In this document: positions 52,949-62,128 of the stretch, piece after piece
How positions within the stretch are numbered: the stretch's first letter is position 1
Layout of the letters: the number at the start of each line of letters is the position of its first letter
NCBI GenBank assembly: GCA_963774455.1
Contig: CAVZFD010000006.1
Span: 179,642-243,641, forward strand
Reading direction: 5' to 3'
Length of the DNA: 64,000 bases
Source: DATFVA01 sp963774455
Lineage (GTDB): Bacteria > Bacteroidota > Ignavibacteria > Ignavibacteriales > Ignavibacteriaceae
Position numbers and translations under genes: made by a program
The notes under the pieces: model-generated
Told to the model about the DNA's origin: nothing
What the model saw: the letters and a program-made list of their open reading frames with translations, nothing else
Database searches by the model: none

Positions 52949-55900
52949 TTATTTTATTAAGGTCATTTTTTTGGTTGAAGTAAAACTGCTTCCATCCTTA
53001 CCGGCAGCATTTATTATATAGAAATAAATTCCGCTCGATAGCCTGGACGCATCAAGGGTTACTTCGTGCCTCCCTGACTCATATTCTCCGTTGAGAAGTA
53101 CTGCTGCCTGCTGACCCAGAAGGTTGTATACTTTAAGTGTGACTTTTGAATCTGCAGCAAGGCTGAAGGTAATTCTCGTTGAAGGATTGAAGGGATTAGG
53201 GTAGTTCTGCGACAAACTGAATTCAACCGGAACTGTGTAGTTTACTTCTACGGCTCCGGAATATTCAAAGGTGCCGTCAAAATCAACCTGTTTCAGCCTA
53301 TAGTAAAGTTTACCCTCAGCTGCATTTTTATCAATATAAGAGTAAGCCGACTTTTCAGTTGTAGTGCCTCTCCCGGGAACAAACCCGATCTTCGAGAAAG
53401 TTTTATTATCCGAACTTCTTTCGATTTCAAACCCGCGGTTGTTTGTTTCCGTCGCTGTCTGCCAGCCCAGCTGCACGTTATTATTAACAACATTTGCTGA
53501 AAGGGAAATAAGTTCAACCGGTACTTCAAGGTTAAAGAATCCTTCGATCTGGTCGAGCAGATCGCCCTTGGTTGAAGGCGAAGAACCATCAGTAAGATAG
53601 GCAAGTGCATATGAAAAGCAGAATGTTCTTTGTCCTGATGTTCCGTCATTCTGAACTCCTACATTCCCTACACCTGTCTGAATGAATGCAATTGCACCGC
53701 TGCTTGGGGTATACAGATCAATCCAGGTATTATCAGGCTGAGTTGATCCCGTAAAGTTCATACCTTCGGTCAGCGCGCCGGTCTGTCCCTGGAGATCTGT
53801 AATGGGAGTTCCGGATGAGGAACCATCGCTTGCTGAAGCTAACCCGAACAGGTTCAGCAGAGTAGTGTTGCTGCTCTGATCGTATCCCAGTGCATCCCCG
53901 CCTTCAAGGTAAACGGCACCGCCGTTCTGCAGGTAACTTACAATTACTGCTGCATCAGGATCCTCAAGCGAAGTGTTATTTCCGCCGCCGAAATTTCCAT
54001 AAGATAGGAAAGCGGCATCATAGCCCTGTAATGAGGATGGAAGCGTCGGAGATGATGAATATACAACATCAAAACCCTGCGACTGCAGATAATCCCTTAT
54101 AAATGCACCGCTGTAATTAGCACCGTTCGCTTCACCTTCCCATACAAAAACTCCACTGTTTACCGAAATAAAGTCCTGCTTGGTTTCGCTGTCTGTTTCA
54201 GTACCATCTGAAACGGTTAGTTTAACTGTGTAGGTACCATTATCGGTATACGTCCAGCCGGGGTTCTCGTCATAAGAATCAACGGTTCCATCATTATTGA
54301 AATCCCATTCCCAGGAAGTAATAGGACCGTTTATCGAGGTTGAGAGATCGGTAAACTGAACAGTCAGGGGAGCCTGGCCGCCCGTTACATCGGCAGTAAA
54401 GTCGGCAGTTACCGGAGAATCGATATAGCCTCTGTCCTGGAATACCTGGCTGATTGAGGGAATATTAGCTCCGCCGAATAATGTCTGGTCTGCTGCAAGA
54501 AATGCATAAGCCGCATCCTGCTGGTTAGATCCGCCGCTTGTCATTGAAAGAGCCTCCAGGAAATCACTGTCTGTTGCAGGACGTCCGATCAGATCGTAAA
54601 CCGACATTAAGGAGGATGCCCATATCTGTCCGTCTGTGTGGATCGTTCCTGTTAATCCTTCAGGATAATGCGCGGTATAGTTTGTGATCCTTCCTGGCCA
54701 GAAAGGATTGTGACCATCCCAGACAAAAACCCAGTTGTAAGATGGATCGGAAGAAGTCCAGTATCCCGTACTTCTCAGGTAGGAAGAAGCCCAGTAGTCA
54801 CCGCAACCTTCGCTTAAGCCTTCATTCTGGGAAAGGTTTCCATCTGTCAGCCAGTCATGTATACCATGACCCAACTCATGTGTTACAACACCAAAATCCT
54901 CTGCATCGTCAACACCGCCGTCTCCATAAGCGATACTTCCGGTTGAAGGAATATAATGAGAATTATCATCACCGCTCAATCCATGCGGATCGAACCTGAC
55001 GCCGCCTGTATATTGAAAGGGCAGTAGTGTAAAACCGAGCGTTTCGTTTATGTACCTCATCGATTGATCAATATGGAAATAAACGTTCACAGCTTCGAAG
55101 TTATCGCTGTTCCTTGTAAAATGAAAATCGCTGGAAGTACTGGTATGAAGTCCCGTATACGGAGCTTCGAAATCTTTTATTTCAGCATAGGGACCAACGA
55201 GGGAATAATTGGTACCGTCAAAAGTAATATCATGAAGAATTCTTGTTTCCAGGTTGGCGGTCAGCGAATCTGAATCCGCATCATTATTGTCAATGAAGCC
55301 GTTGGAGCCGTATGTGGCTCTGCCATGCGAAATCGGATCGGGATCAAAGACCCAGCCGCTTCCGTCGACAACATTAATTCCATCATGTCCGCCGTCATAA
55401 TAGCACGCATTATCAACGGCTTTGATTATCTCACCGGTATTTGCGTCAACCAGTATTTCCCAGTCACCCGTAATTCCTTCAGAAGGAACAATATTTATCT
55501 TCTGAACCAGTGTGAACCGGCCCTTGCTGTAGTAAATAACTGTTTCTTTTTTCTGGAAGGCTATGTTCTGAGATGCGCCAAGATAATTTTTTGCTGTCGT
55601 CAAAGCATCATCAGCAGAAACTTTCAGGTCTGCCGGGTTTATATTGTTTTTTGTACCGTATTGAACCTTGTATTCACTGGCAACAAATACAACTTCACTG
55701 TTTCTATTAATGGTAACATTAATATCCGATTTCTCAACAGGAAGTTCTCCGATGTACTGCGTAAAATGAACATGATATCCACCGGGAGTTTCTCTGGTTC
55801 CGGTGTATCTCAGATCGTTCAGATCTGACTGAAGATGCAGCATGGCATGATTTTCCCGCAAAAATTGTCCTGCCATTTTTTGGGGAGAATCAGGATTAAC

Positions 55901-56098
55901 TTTGTAATTAAGCTGATAAACTGCCGTGGGAACGTTGTTCTCAGCGTTTACCCTCATATTATTTTGAGTTATAAACTGTTCCGATTCATCAGGAGTGATT
56001 TCTATTCCGCGGCTCTGCTGCTGCTTTTGGGCTAACAGGCTGTCCGGTAATATAAGAGCTGATATTAATATCAGCATCAGAATGTAAATGATTTTCAA
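52949..56098 (-). CDS. Large secreted zinc metallopeptidase with PKD and T9SS domains
   Basis: The 1049-residue protein has a signal peptide, an FTP/PepSY-type propeptide (about 40-230), and a gluzincin catalytic domain with zinc motif THELGHGIHD and the third ligand Glu in EGLSEGCGDYWA. The HELGH core and the propeptide suggest the M4/M36 (thermolysin-fungalysin) clan, not assigned further. A PKD domain (TADFTADVTGGQAPLTVQF) follows, then a glutamine-amidotransferase-like or ThuA-like module (FVWEGEANGANYSGAFIRDY, AAFLSYGNFG), then fibronectin-like and T9SS sorting domains (LSQNYPNPFNPST). Likely secreted and attached to the cell surface. Confidence 0.88.
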   Translation of the reverse strand: MKIIYILMLILISALILPDSLLAQKQQQSRGIEITPDESEQFITQNNMRVNAENNVPTAVYQLNYKVNPDSPQKMAGQFLRENHAMLHLQSDLNDLRYTGTRETPGGYHVHFTQYIGELPVEKSDINVTINRNSEVVFVASEYKVQYGTKNNINPADLKVSADDALTTAKNYLGASQNIAFQKKETVIYYSKGRFTLVQKINIVPSEGITGDWEILVDANTGEIIKAVDNACYYDGGHDGINVVDGSGWVFDPDPISHGRATYGSNGFIDNNDADSDSLTANLETRILHDITFDGTNYSLVGPYAEIKDFEAPYTGLHTSTSSDFHFTRNSDNFEAVNVYFHIDQSMRYINETLGFTLLPFQYTGGVRFDPHGLSGDDNSHYIPSTGSIAYGDGGVDDAEDFGVVTHELGHGIHDWLTDGNLSQNEGLSEGCGDYWASSYLRSTGYWTSSDPSYNWVFVWDGHNPFWPGRITNYTAHYPEGLTGTIHTDGQIWASSLMSVYDLIGRPATDSDFLEALSMTSGGSNQQDAAYAFLAADQTLFGGANIPSISQVFQDRGYIDSPVTADFTADVTGGQAPLTVQFTDLSTSINGPITSWEWDFNNDGTVDSYDENPGWTYTDNGTYTVKLTVSDGTETDSETKQDFISVNSGVFVWEGEANGANYSGAFIRDYLQSQGFDVVYSSSPTLPSSLQGYDAAFLSYGNFGGGNNTSLEDPDAAVIVSYLQNGGAVYLEGGDALGYDQSSNTTLLNLFGLASASDGSSSGTPITDLQGQTGALTEGMNFTGSTQPDNTWIDLYTPSSGAIAFIQTGVGNVGVQNDGTSGQRTFCFSYALAYLTDGSSPSTKGDLLDQIEGFFNLEVPVELISLSANVVNNNVQLGWQTATETNNRGFEIERSSDNKTFSKIGFVPGRGTTTEKSAYSYIDKNAAEGKLYYRLKQVDFDGTFEYSGAVEVNYTVPVEFSLSQNYPNPFNPSTRITFSLAADSKVTLKVYNLLGQQAAVLLNGEYESGRHEVTLDASRLSSGIYFYIINAAGKDGSSFTSTKKMTLIK

Positions 56099-56273
56099 TG
56101 ATTACCCTTTCACAATATTTTGGAGGTAGATGATATTAAGATCAGTGAAGAAGACCGTGACTGGTTTTCGGGCTATACTTTCTGACCACCCGGCAAATTA
56201 CTAAGGAAATAGAAAAGAGTAAAGTAACTGTTTTGAGTTAGTCCTTGGAAAAAGGTGTGTTAGAATTAAATAG

Positions 56274-57350
56274 TCAATTAAAAAGATTATCTATGAAATT
56301 ATTTCCCCTTCTTAAATTATTCCAGTATTCCCTGTAATCCTTCTGCGGTACAATAGTTACAGGACCTTCATAAATTCCCCCATCCTTAAACCCGTCATAT
56401 ATTCTTACGGCTATAAGATTATCTTCTCCATATTTAAGATCATTAACCGATAAATAGTAGTCTCTTAGCTTCTGGTAATTATCACCCATATCCCTTGCTT
56501 CAAGGTTTCCGGTTGAACCAATGAGCTTTCCGTTAATGTATACCTCGTCTATGTCGTCAATCTTACCCATTACAAGTATAAGTCTTACATTTTCATATTT
56601 CTTCGGAACAAACACAGTTTTACGATACCAGGCAAACCCATCGTATTCAGGGAAGCCCTGATTTTCCCAATAACCCGGAACAATCAGATCAGCCCAGTTT
56701 GTGTCATTGAAATTCACTTCTTTCCATTCAGGATTATCGCCGGTTTCGAATTTCCAGGTGCCGACAAGATTGACCCCGTTATTCATAGAATATCCTGGTA
56801 CATAAAGACCAATATCTCCCCTTAATATTCCGCCTTCAAGTTCGTCATCGTAAACCCTGACAGAAATAGTGTTCGCGCCTCCGTAATTGAGCAGTTTAGA
56901 AGGGATGGGATATCTTCTGTTTACATCATATGCCGATTCATAATGGGGCGGAAATGAACCTGAAAAGCCGACTTGCTTACCATTAATAAAAACCTGGTCT
57001 ACATCGTCAACAAATCCCAGGAAAAGGTACATTATCTCATTTTTATATCTGTCCGGTATACTGAAGGTGTTCCGGTACCATGCGTAACCGTCATATCCAT
57101 GAAAGCCCTGATTTTCCCAGGAAGAAGGAACTTCGATCCTTTCCCAGTTATTATCGTTAAAGCCTGCCTCTGCCCACTCCGGGCTGTCGCCTACTGAGAA
57201 TTTCCAGATCCCCGAAAGATCAACAACCTGCTTCCACTCGGCTGCCGGATTTGGCGGGTTCGGCGTACCTTCTACCTGGCAGCCTCCAGCAGTTAGCAGT
57301 GATATAGCTGATAGCACTGCCGCCATTATTTTAATTGACCTGGTATTCAT
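56274..57350 (-). CDS. Lipoprotein with two tandem GH2-type sugar-binding jelly rolls
   Basis: The 358-residue protein has a signal peptide and lipobox (LLTAGGCQ). Two similar jelly-roll domains cover about 45-190 and 195-340: each has SGIWKF or VGTWKF, WENQGF, YAWYR or FAWYR, DDVDQVFINGK or DDIDEVYINGK, and a final strand NTISVRVYD or NLIAVRIYD. This is the sugar-binding domain of GH2 glycosidases, but no catalytic barrel follows. Likely a surface carbohydrate-binding lipoprotein. It shares an operon with the HEAT-repeat gene; the gap holds a duplicated 15-bp segment that includes the SD. Confidence 0.82.
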   Translation of the reverse strand: MNTRSIKIMAAVLSAISLLTAGGCQVEGTPNPPNPAAEWKQVVDLSGIWKFSVGDSPEWAEAGFNDNNWERIEVPSSWENQGFHGYDGYAWYRNTFSIPDRYKNEIMYLFLGFVDDVDQVFINGKQVGFSGSFPPHYESAYDVNRRYPIPSKLLNYGGANTISVRVYDDELEGGILRGDIGLYVPGYSMNNGVNLVGTWKFETGDNPEWKEVNFNDTNWADLIVPGYWENQGFPEYDGFAWYRKTVFVPKKYENVRLILVMGKIDDIDEVYINGKLIGSTGNLEARDMGDNYQKLRDYYLSVNDLKYGEDNLIAVRIYDGFKDGGIYEGPVTIVPQKDYREYWNNLRRGNNFIDNLFN

Positions 57351-57358
57351 AAAAATCT

Positions 57359-57393
57359 CTTTTTACCGTCTACTCCTTTTTTACCGTCTACTC
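57359..57393. repeat. Tandem 15-bp duplication around a stop codon and ribosome-binding site
   Basis: TTTTACCGTCTACTC occurs at 57361-57375 and 57379-57393, 18 bp apart. On the minus strand the first copy read includes the stop of the HEAT-repeat gene (GAGTAG) and the second supplies GGAG before the jelly-roll gene. Confidence 0.85.
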
Positions 57394-57780
57394 ATTGATA
57401 TCAGCAAATTCTCTGTATAAAACAGTGCCCATCCTTTTCACTTCTTTATCATTATCTTTATCCGCGAGTTTTTTCACAGCTTCCATTCCATAAGGGTTTC
57501 CGATATTATAAAGGGCTAATGCAATTAAAACCCTTGTTGATGGTAGTTTTTCTTTTTCAAGCTGTTCAACAAGTGTCTCTACACTCTCGTCTATTCTATA
57601 AAGCCCTGCCATATAGATGGCACTTTTACGCAGACCGGGATTCTCAGATTGAATTCCCTGTTTTAATGATTCAATAGAATGATCTTTTATATTTTTATAA
57701 TTATTGCTCTGGGCCTGAAGTCCGGTGTTAGCATTTAATAATAAAACTAAAAGCACTGCCAAAGTTGTAACCGATCTCAT
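57388..57780 (-). CDS. Secreted HEAT-repeat protein
   Basis: The 130-residue product has a signal peptide ending at GLQAQ. The rest shows HEAT-type helices (SENPGLRKSAIYMAGLYRIDESVETLVEQLEK and ALALYNIGNPYGMEAVKKLADKDNDKEV, each read in part). Such repeats bind partners outside the cytoplasm. It lies 37 bp upstream of the jelly-roll lipoprotein gene and is probably its operon partner. The stop codon lies in the 18-bp-spaced duplication. Confidence 0.75.
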   Translation of the reverse strand: MRSVTTLAVLLVLLLNANTGLQAQSNNYKNIKDHSIESLKQGIQSENPGLRKSAIYMAGLYRIDESVETLVEQLEKEKLPSTRVLIALALYNIGNPYGMEAVKKLADKDNDKEVKRMGTVLYREFADINE

Positions 57781-57934
57781 TTTATTTCTCCTTTACGCTT
57801 AAGTGAAGAGTTATTTTATCTAACTTCCACTGCCAATCTAAAGGATCAATATGTATCAGGTGTCATACTATAGTAAAGCAATGTAATTAATTGTCATACC
57901 TGAAAATAATCAATTAACCGCTGCTCAGACCCGT

Positions 57935-58492
57935 TCACTCATCAGTTACACTTATATCATTCCATGCCCCAAGGTAATCACCCAGGTTGGCCTTTATCAT
58001 TCCCCTGTTCCTGTAAGCAGGTTTATACTCAGGATCAAGTCGTATCGCTTCATTAAAATCTGATATTGCATCGCCATATTCACCAAGGTCGGATCTTACC
58101 CGGCCTCGGTAAAAAAAAGCTTCGCAACAGGTCGAATTTAACTCAATCGCACGACAAAAGAATTCATAAGCCTCCAGGTAACGGCATTTTTTATATTCGT
58201 TAATCCCTTCATTCAGATATTTCACCGCCGCTTCTCTGTCTATTTCAACAGACTTCTTAAAATCTTCGGAAGCCCCTGTATAATCTCCCATGTCTGCTCT
58301 TATTGTGGCCCTGTTATAGTATGCAAGAGCATCTTGAGGATTTTGTTTTATGGCTTTCGAGTAATGTTTGATCGCTTCACTGAGCTCTCCCTCGTCAGCT
58401 TTTGCTGTCCCTTCGAGGTTGTATAAAGAAACTTTTCCGGGATTTTCCCCTCTGTAAATTTCGAAATCCCTCATACTTCCGCTATTTTCCAT
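57935..58492 (-). CDS. TPR-repeat protein
   Basis: ATG 58492 with GAGG upstream gives 185 residues; a TTG at 58516 would add eight. No signal peptide is seen. About four or five tetratricopeptide repeats run along the chain (ALAYYNRATIRADMGDYTGASEDFKKSVEID, CEAFFYRGRVRSDLGEYGDAISDFNEAIRLDP, each read in part). TPRs bind partner proteins. It is similar to the next gene's product, suggesting a local duplication. Confidence 0.85.
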   Translation of the reverse strand: MENSGSMRDFEIYRGENPGKVSLYNLEGTAKADEGELSEAIKHYSKAIKQNPQDALAYYNRATIRADMGDYTGASEDFKKSVEIDREAAVKYLNEGINEYKKCRYLEAYEFFCRAIELNSTCCEAFFYRGRVRSDLGEYGDAISDFNEAIRLDPEYKPAYRNRGMIKANLGDYLGAWNDISVTDE

Positions 58493-58664
58493 GTCTGCCT
58501 CATATTTAGTTATCAAATGACTGGAGGGTTATATAGAATTTTTCAGGAGTGGATTATCCGGTATTATAATCACATAGAAGATAAATTGTAAGGTTGATAG
58601 ATATGTCAGCGTGAGGTAATTAAATGTAAAAAATTGTCATGTAGGATTTAGATGAGACGATTTT

Positions 58665-59054
58665 TCAGGAGAACCTCAGATCTTTATTTAATTTAATTGC
58701 AGTACTGAAATCTTCCATGGCTGCAGAATAGTCGCCAAGATCAATTTTTATCTTTCCTCGCTGGTAGTACGCCTCGGCATAACGCCAGTCTAGTGCTATT
58801 GCTTTGTCGAATAATATAGCGGCTTCCCTGAGACTTCCCTTTTTATATTTATTTACTCCTAAATCAAAGTACTCGCGAGCTTCCTGCATTTCCAGCTCAA
58901 TGGACTTCTTAAAATCCTGGCTTGCGCCTGCAAGGTCACCCATCTCAGCTTTTAATGTACCTCTTTTGTAATAGGCCATCGAATCGAATGGGTTATTTTC
59001 GATTTCCCTGGTAAATTTTTCCATGTCAATTTCACGGCGTTTACTAGTTTGCAT
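58665..59054 (-). CDS. Small TPR-repeat protein
   Basis: ATG 59054, with AGGAGA just upstream, gives 129 residues; a much longer reading from 59207 would run through an intergenic region and overlap the regulator gene. Three TPRs are visible (SMAYYKRGTLKAEMGDLAGASQDFKKSIELE and AEAYYQRGKIKIDLGDYSAAMEDFSTAIKLN, each read in part). It lies downstream of the OmpR-type regulator and upstream of its TPR paralogue. Confidence 0.85.
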   Translation of the reverse strand: MQTSKRREIDMEKFTREIENNPFDSMAYYKRGTLKAEMGDLAGASQDFKKSIELEMQEAREYFDLGVNKYKKGSLREAAILFDKAIALDWRYAEAYYQRGKIKIDLGDYSAAMEDFSTAIKLNKDLRFS

Positions 59055-59178
59055 AAATCTCCTTATACGATATCTAAGAGAAAAACTCACGTCACAGAAA
59101 TTATGAGCGTAAATAAGGCAAATACGCCGTAATAAACTATAATTTAAATCACATGGAGGGGAATTGGGCAGTGCACAG

Positions 59179-59859
59179 TTAATCCAGCAGCTTATACCCC
59201 ATTCCATGCACGGTAATGATAATTAGTGGATGATTCGGATCTTTTTCGATTTTTTGACGGAGTTTAACAATAAAATTATCGACTGTTCGCGTGGTAGGAC
59301 ATTCTTCGTAACCCCAGATATTTTCAAGGAGATCGTCCCGGCTTACTGTCCTGTTCCGGTGCTTCCATAAGTAATGTAGGATTTCAAACTCTTTATGCGA
59401 CATTTGAACCGGCTCTTCATTCTCTAGTGCCGTATAATTTTGAAAATTGATATCCACTCTGCCGATTTTTATTTTGCTGTCATCCGTTTTTAGGTTTTCC
59501 CCCCTCCTTAATACGGCCTTTATTCTGGCAAGAAGTTCACGTAGACTGAAAGGTTTTGTCACGTAATCATCTGCTCCAAGCTCCAATCCCAGCACCTTGT
59601 CGATCTCCTGATCCCTGGCAGTAAGCAGAATAACTGGGGTGGTAATACCTTTTTTTCTTAATGTTTTACAAACATCAAAACCGGACATTTTTGGCATCAT
59701 TACATCCAGTAGGATCAGGTCATAAGGATTATCAAGGATTTTTGCAAGTCCGGATTCACCATCAGGAGCGAAATCAACCTCATACCCTTCAAACTCGAGG
59801 TTATCTTTTAGTCCCAGCCTCATGTTAGGTTCATCTTCTACAATAAGAATATTAGGCAT
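59179..59859 (-). CDS. OmpR/PhoB-family response regulator (orphan)
   Basis: The 226-residue protein has a receiver domain (acidic pair in LIVEDEPN, phospho-acceptor Asp in LILLDVMMP, Lys in DDYVTKPF) and a winged-helix output domain ending in VHGMGYKLLD. No histidine kinase is encoded next to it; TPR genes follow and a membrane protein gene precedes. A stable hairpin ends two bases before the start codon. Confidence 0.93.
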   Translation of the reverse strand: MPNILIVEDEPNMRLGLKDNLEFEGYEVDFAPDGESGLAKILDNPYDLILLDVMMPKMSGFDVCKTLRKKGITTPVILLTARDQEIDKVLGLELGADDYVTKPFSLRELLARIKAVLRRGENLKTDDSKIKIGRVDINFQNYTALENEEPVQMSHKEFEILHYLWKHRNRTVSRDDLLENIWGYEECPTTRTVDNFIVKLRQKIEKDPNHPLIIITVHGMGYKLLD

Positions 59860-59860
59860 A

Positions 59861-59891
59861 CCGGTATCAGGTTTTTAATTATTGATACCGG
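59861..59891. promoter_or_regulatory. Hairpin abutting the start codon of the orphan regulator
   Basis: CCGGTATCA (59861-59869) and TGATACCGG (59883-59891) form a 9-bp stem with a 13-nt loop. In the RNA (minus strand) the stem ends one base before the ATG at 59859, and no SD is free, so it could control translation. No T-run follows, so it is not a terminator. The AT-rich loop could equally belong to a promoter or an operator. Confidence 0.4.
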
Positions 59892-59907
59892 CAAATTCCT
59901 AAATTGT

Positions 59908-60468
59908 TCAGGCAGATTCAAGTTCTTTAATATCAGCCTTCATCCTGAAAGGTAAATCAAGTAGAAAACCTGCGGTAATTGCGGCTGCTACCGTTACGAT
60001 AGATCCTACCCACCCGGGTTTTGTTGTCATCATAAAAATGATTCCCAGTGCGATAGTTATTTTCAGCTTGTAAGTTGTCATCAGGAAGGGATCGGCTATT
60101 ACTTTTTTTACTTCTGATGGAATTGATCGGGCATTATTCGTAATAAGGGAAGCAATAGACATGGCTATCTTTTTTCCGGTCGTGCTGCCGTACCCTGCAA
60201 GCACAACAAGAAGTACAAGTCCTGATAAAACCCATGCATTCCATCCCCAGGATAGTATGACAAGGTAAATTCCTGTTAGGAACAGAGAAACAGCTGAATA
60301 ACTGAAGATGATGCGGAGGATCTTCATCGATCCAAGCCATGGGATGGCAAGCTGGGGTGTGGAAGCATTTTTAAGATTTTTGAAAACTATACCCTCAATA
60401 CCAAGTCCTGCAAACATGGCCAGTGCCCCGGTTATATGAATGTACAGGGCAATGAGATACAAATTCAT
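59908..60468 (-). CDS. DUF2269-like integral membrane protein
   Basis: The 186-residue protein has about four or five membrane segments and opens with IALYIHITGALAMFAGLGIEG, a form shared with DUF2269-type proteins. A short cytoplasmic loop (ARSIPSEVKKVIADPF) lies in the middle, then two membrane segments. Function unknown. It precedes the orphan regulator gene on the same strand by about 50 bp. Confidence 0.65.
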   Translation of the reverse strand: MNLYLIALYIHITGALAMFAGLGIEGIVFKNLKNASTPQLAIPWLGSMKILRIIFSYSAVSLFLTGIYLVILSWGWNAWVLSGLVLLVVLAGYGSTTGKKIAMSIASLITNNARSIPSEVKKVIADPFLMTTYKLKITIALGIIFMMTTKPGWVGSIVTVAAAITAGFLLDLPFRMKADIKELESA

Positions 60469-60858
60469 TACACATTACTCCATTAAATTAAAGGGATCCG
60501 GCTGGGAAAACCGGTGTTAATTACAAAAAAAGGATTATTATCAGATAGTATTGCGACGGTAAAAATACACACTTCCGGAATGAATTCAAGAAAAAACTTT
60601 ATAGCTGTGCAAAAAAGCATAATAGAAGGCAATAATTAAGGATGATTGAATAATTTTTATTGCTTCAATTAAAAAATAACATTATGTTAATAATGAGGAT
60701 CAAAGAAGAACTATTTTCAAGTTGTGTCAGCAGCATTTCGTGCGGATTTTCATTCCCCGGATTTATATGGATTGCGCTCAGGCAAATGTTAAATTAATAG
60801 CATTATATCTTTTCTATATCTTTTTAGATTAAAAAAGTGCAGTTGAAATTTAGAGTCT
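60469..60858. other. Intergenic region (390 bp) between divergent genes
   Basis: AT-rich DNA upstream of both the membrane protein gene (-) and the anti-sigma/FecR-like gene (+). No ORF, repeat or Bacteroidota-type promoter pair was recognised. Confidence 0.5.
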
Positions 60859-62022
60859 ATGAAATGCAGAGAAGTTAAATATTATCTGGAAAATTACATC
60901 GACGGAAAACTGATCGATGAGATGAGAAAAGAAATCTCGTTTCATCTGAACAGATGCCATTCGTGCAGGAAAAAGGCAAGAGAGATAAGGATGATGCATA
61001 AATCATCCGGAACTATCCGTAAAAAAATTCATCACGGTGAAGGCTTCTGGGAAACTGCATCTGAGGATAATGTTTATGATCCTGATTTTAATCTTCCGGC
61101 AATTCTTTATTCTCCTTTGAAGAGAGAGGATGATTCTCATTACAGGGCAAAGATAAGGCGAAGGGTGCTTATATCGAGGTGGATTGCGATCGGGGCCCCT
61201 TTAAGCGCTATTCTTATGGCAGTATTAATTTCAGTTTTATATTTTTATAGATCACACCCTACCTTCTGGGAAGTTGAAAGCTTAAAGGGTACTCCTACTG
61301 CGGGCAGTGAAAAAATTGACGATACAGGATATCTTCCCGTCGGACAGTGGCTGAAAACCGATTCATTTTCAAGCGCCCGGCTGCAGGCGGGACTTGCGGG
61401 AGAGGTTGATGTGAAACCCGGCAGTTCCGTTAAGCTTCTTGATACTATGGAACCAGATTATAAGCTTTATCTCAAATTCGGAAAAATAACTGCAAAAACG
61501 TCTGGCTCACCCAAAATGCTTTCAGTTATAACCCCTTCAGCTTCTGCCATAGACCTTGGCAGCGATTACTCTGTTGAAGTAAGTAAGGACGGGAGTTCTT
61601 TTTTTAGTGTGGAATCTGGAAGCATTATTATTAATTCTGGCGGAGAGAACGAAATCGTGCCGGCCGGTGTAGTATGTCAGACTGTCAGGGACAGCGATCC
61701 GGGTACTCCGCACCGTATAAATGCTGACGCTGAGTTTAAAGCTGCTTTATCAAAACTGGATTTCGGAAATGGTACAGAGCAGGATCTTGAAACTCTCCTT
61801 GATAAAGCCAGCCGACAGGATGCCCTGAGTTTGTGGTACCTCCTCCGCGATGCGGAAACCGGAGAGGTAAAACCTATTTACAACAAACTTGCCGAGCTTG
61901 TGGAACCGCCAATTGGCGTTACTTTCAAAGGAATTAAAGAGGGTAATAATGCGATGCTTCTCAAGTGGTGGGATGAACTAGGTTACGGCAGTAAAACCCT
62001 GTGGAATTCCATCCAGGGTTAA
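60859..62022 (+). CDS. Membrane-anchored zinc-finger anti-sigma-like protein with FecR domain
   Basis: The 387-residue protein opens with a putative zinc-finger domain (MKCREVKYYLENYIDGKL and the HLNRCHSCRK metal site: C3, His, and CxxC pattern of zf-HC2). A membrane segment lies near residue 112 (IAIGAPLSAILMAVLISVLYFY), followed by an extracytoplasmic FecR-like region (about 125-275; PVGQWLKTDSFSSARL, IDLGSDYSVEVS). Such proteins hold ECF sigma factors inactive or relay surface signals. No sigma factor gene is next to it. The final 90 residues have no recognised domain. Confidence 0.8.
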   Translation: MKCREVKYYLENYIDGKLIDEMRKEISFHLNRCHSCRKKAREIRMMHKSSGTIRKKIHHGEGFWETASEDNVYDPDFNLPAILYSPLKREDDSHYRAKIRRRVLISRWIAIGAPLSAILMAVLISVLYFYRSHPTFWEVESLKGTPTAGSEKIDDTGYLPVGQWLKTDSFSSARLQAGLAGEVDVKPGSSVKLLDTMEPDYKLYLKFGKITAKTSGSPKMLSVITPSASAIDLGSDYSVEVSKDGSSFFSVESGSIIINSGGENEIVPAGVVCQTVRDSDPGTPHRINADAEFKAALSKLDFGNGTEQDLETLLDKASRQDALSLWYLLRDAETGEVKPIYNKLAELVEPPIGVTFKGIKEGNNAMLLKWWDELGYGSKTLWNSIQG

Positions 62023-62128
62023 TCAAACCTTAATTTTTTTCTTTATTCTTCTTAAATAAATAACTACATTCTTGAAGGATGAATTAAAGGTTATTAATTT
62101 CATATCAATTTTGTTTTGGGGAGGAAAT

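Noticed and set aside
58665..59207. Long reading of the TPR gene starting at 59207
   Set aside because: The first 51 residues do not resemble TPR and overlap the regulator gene; ATG 59054 has a good SD.
59861..59891. Terminator before the orphan regulator
   Set aside because: The stem is not followed by a T-run on the minus strand and ends at the start codon.
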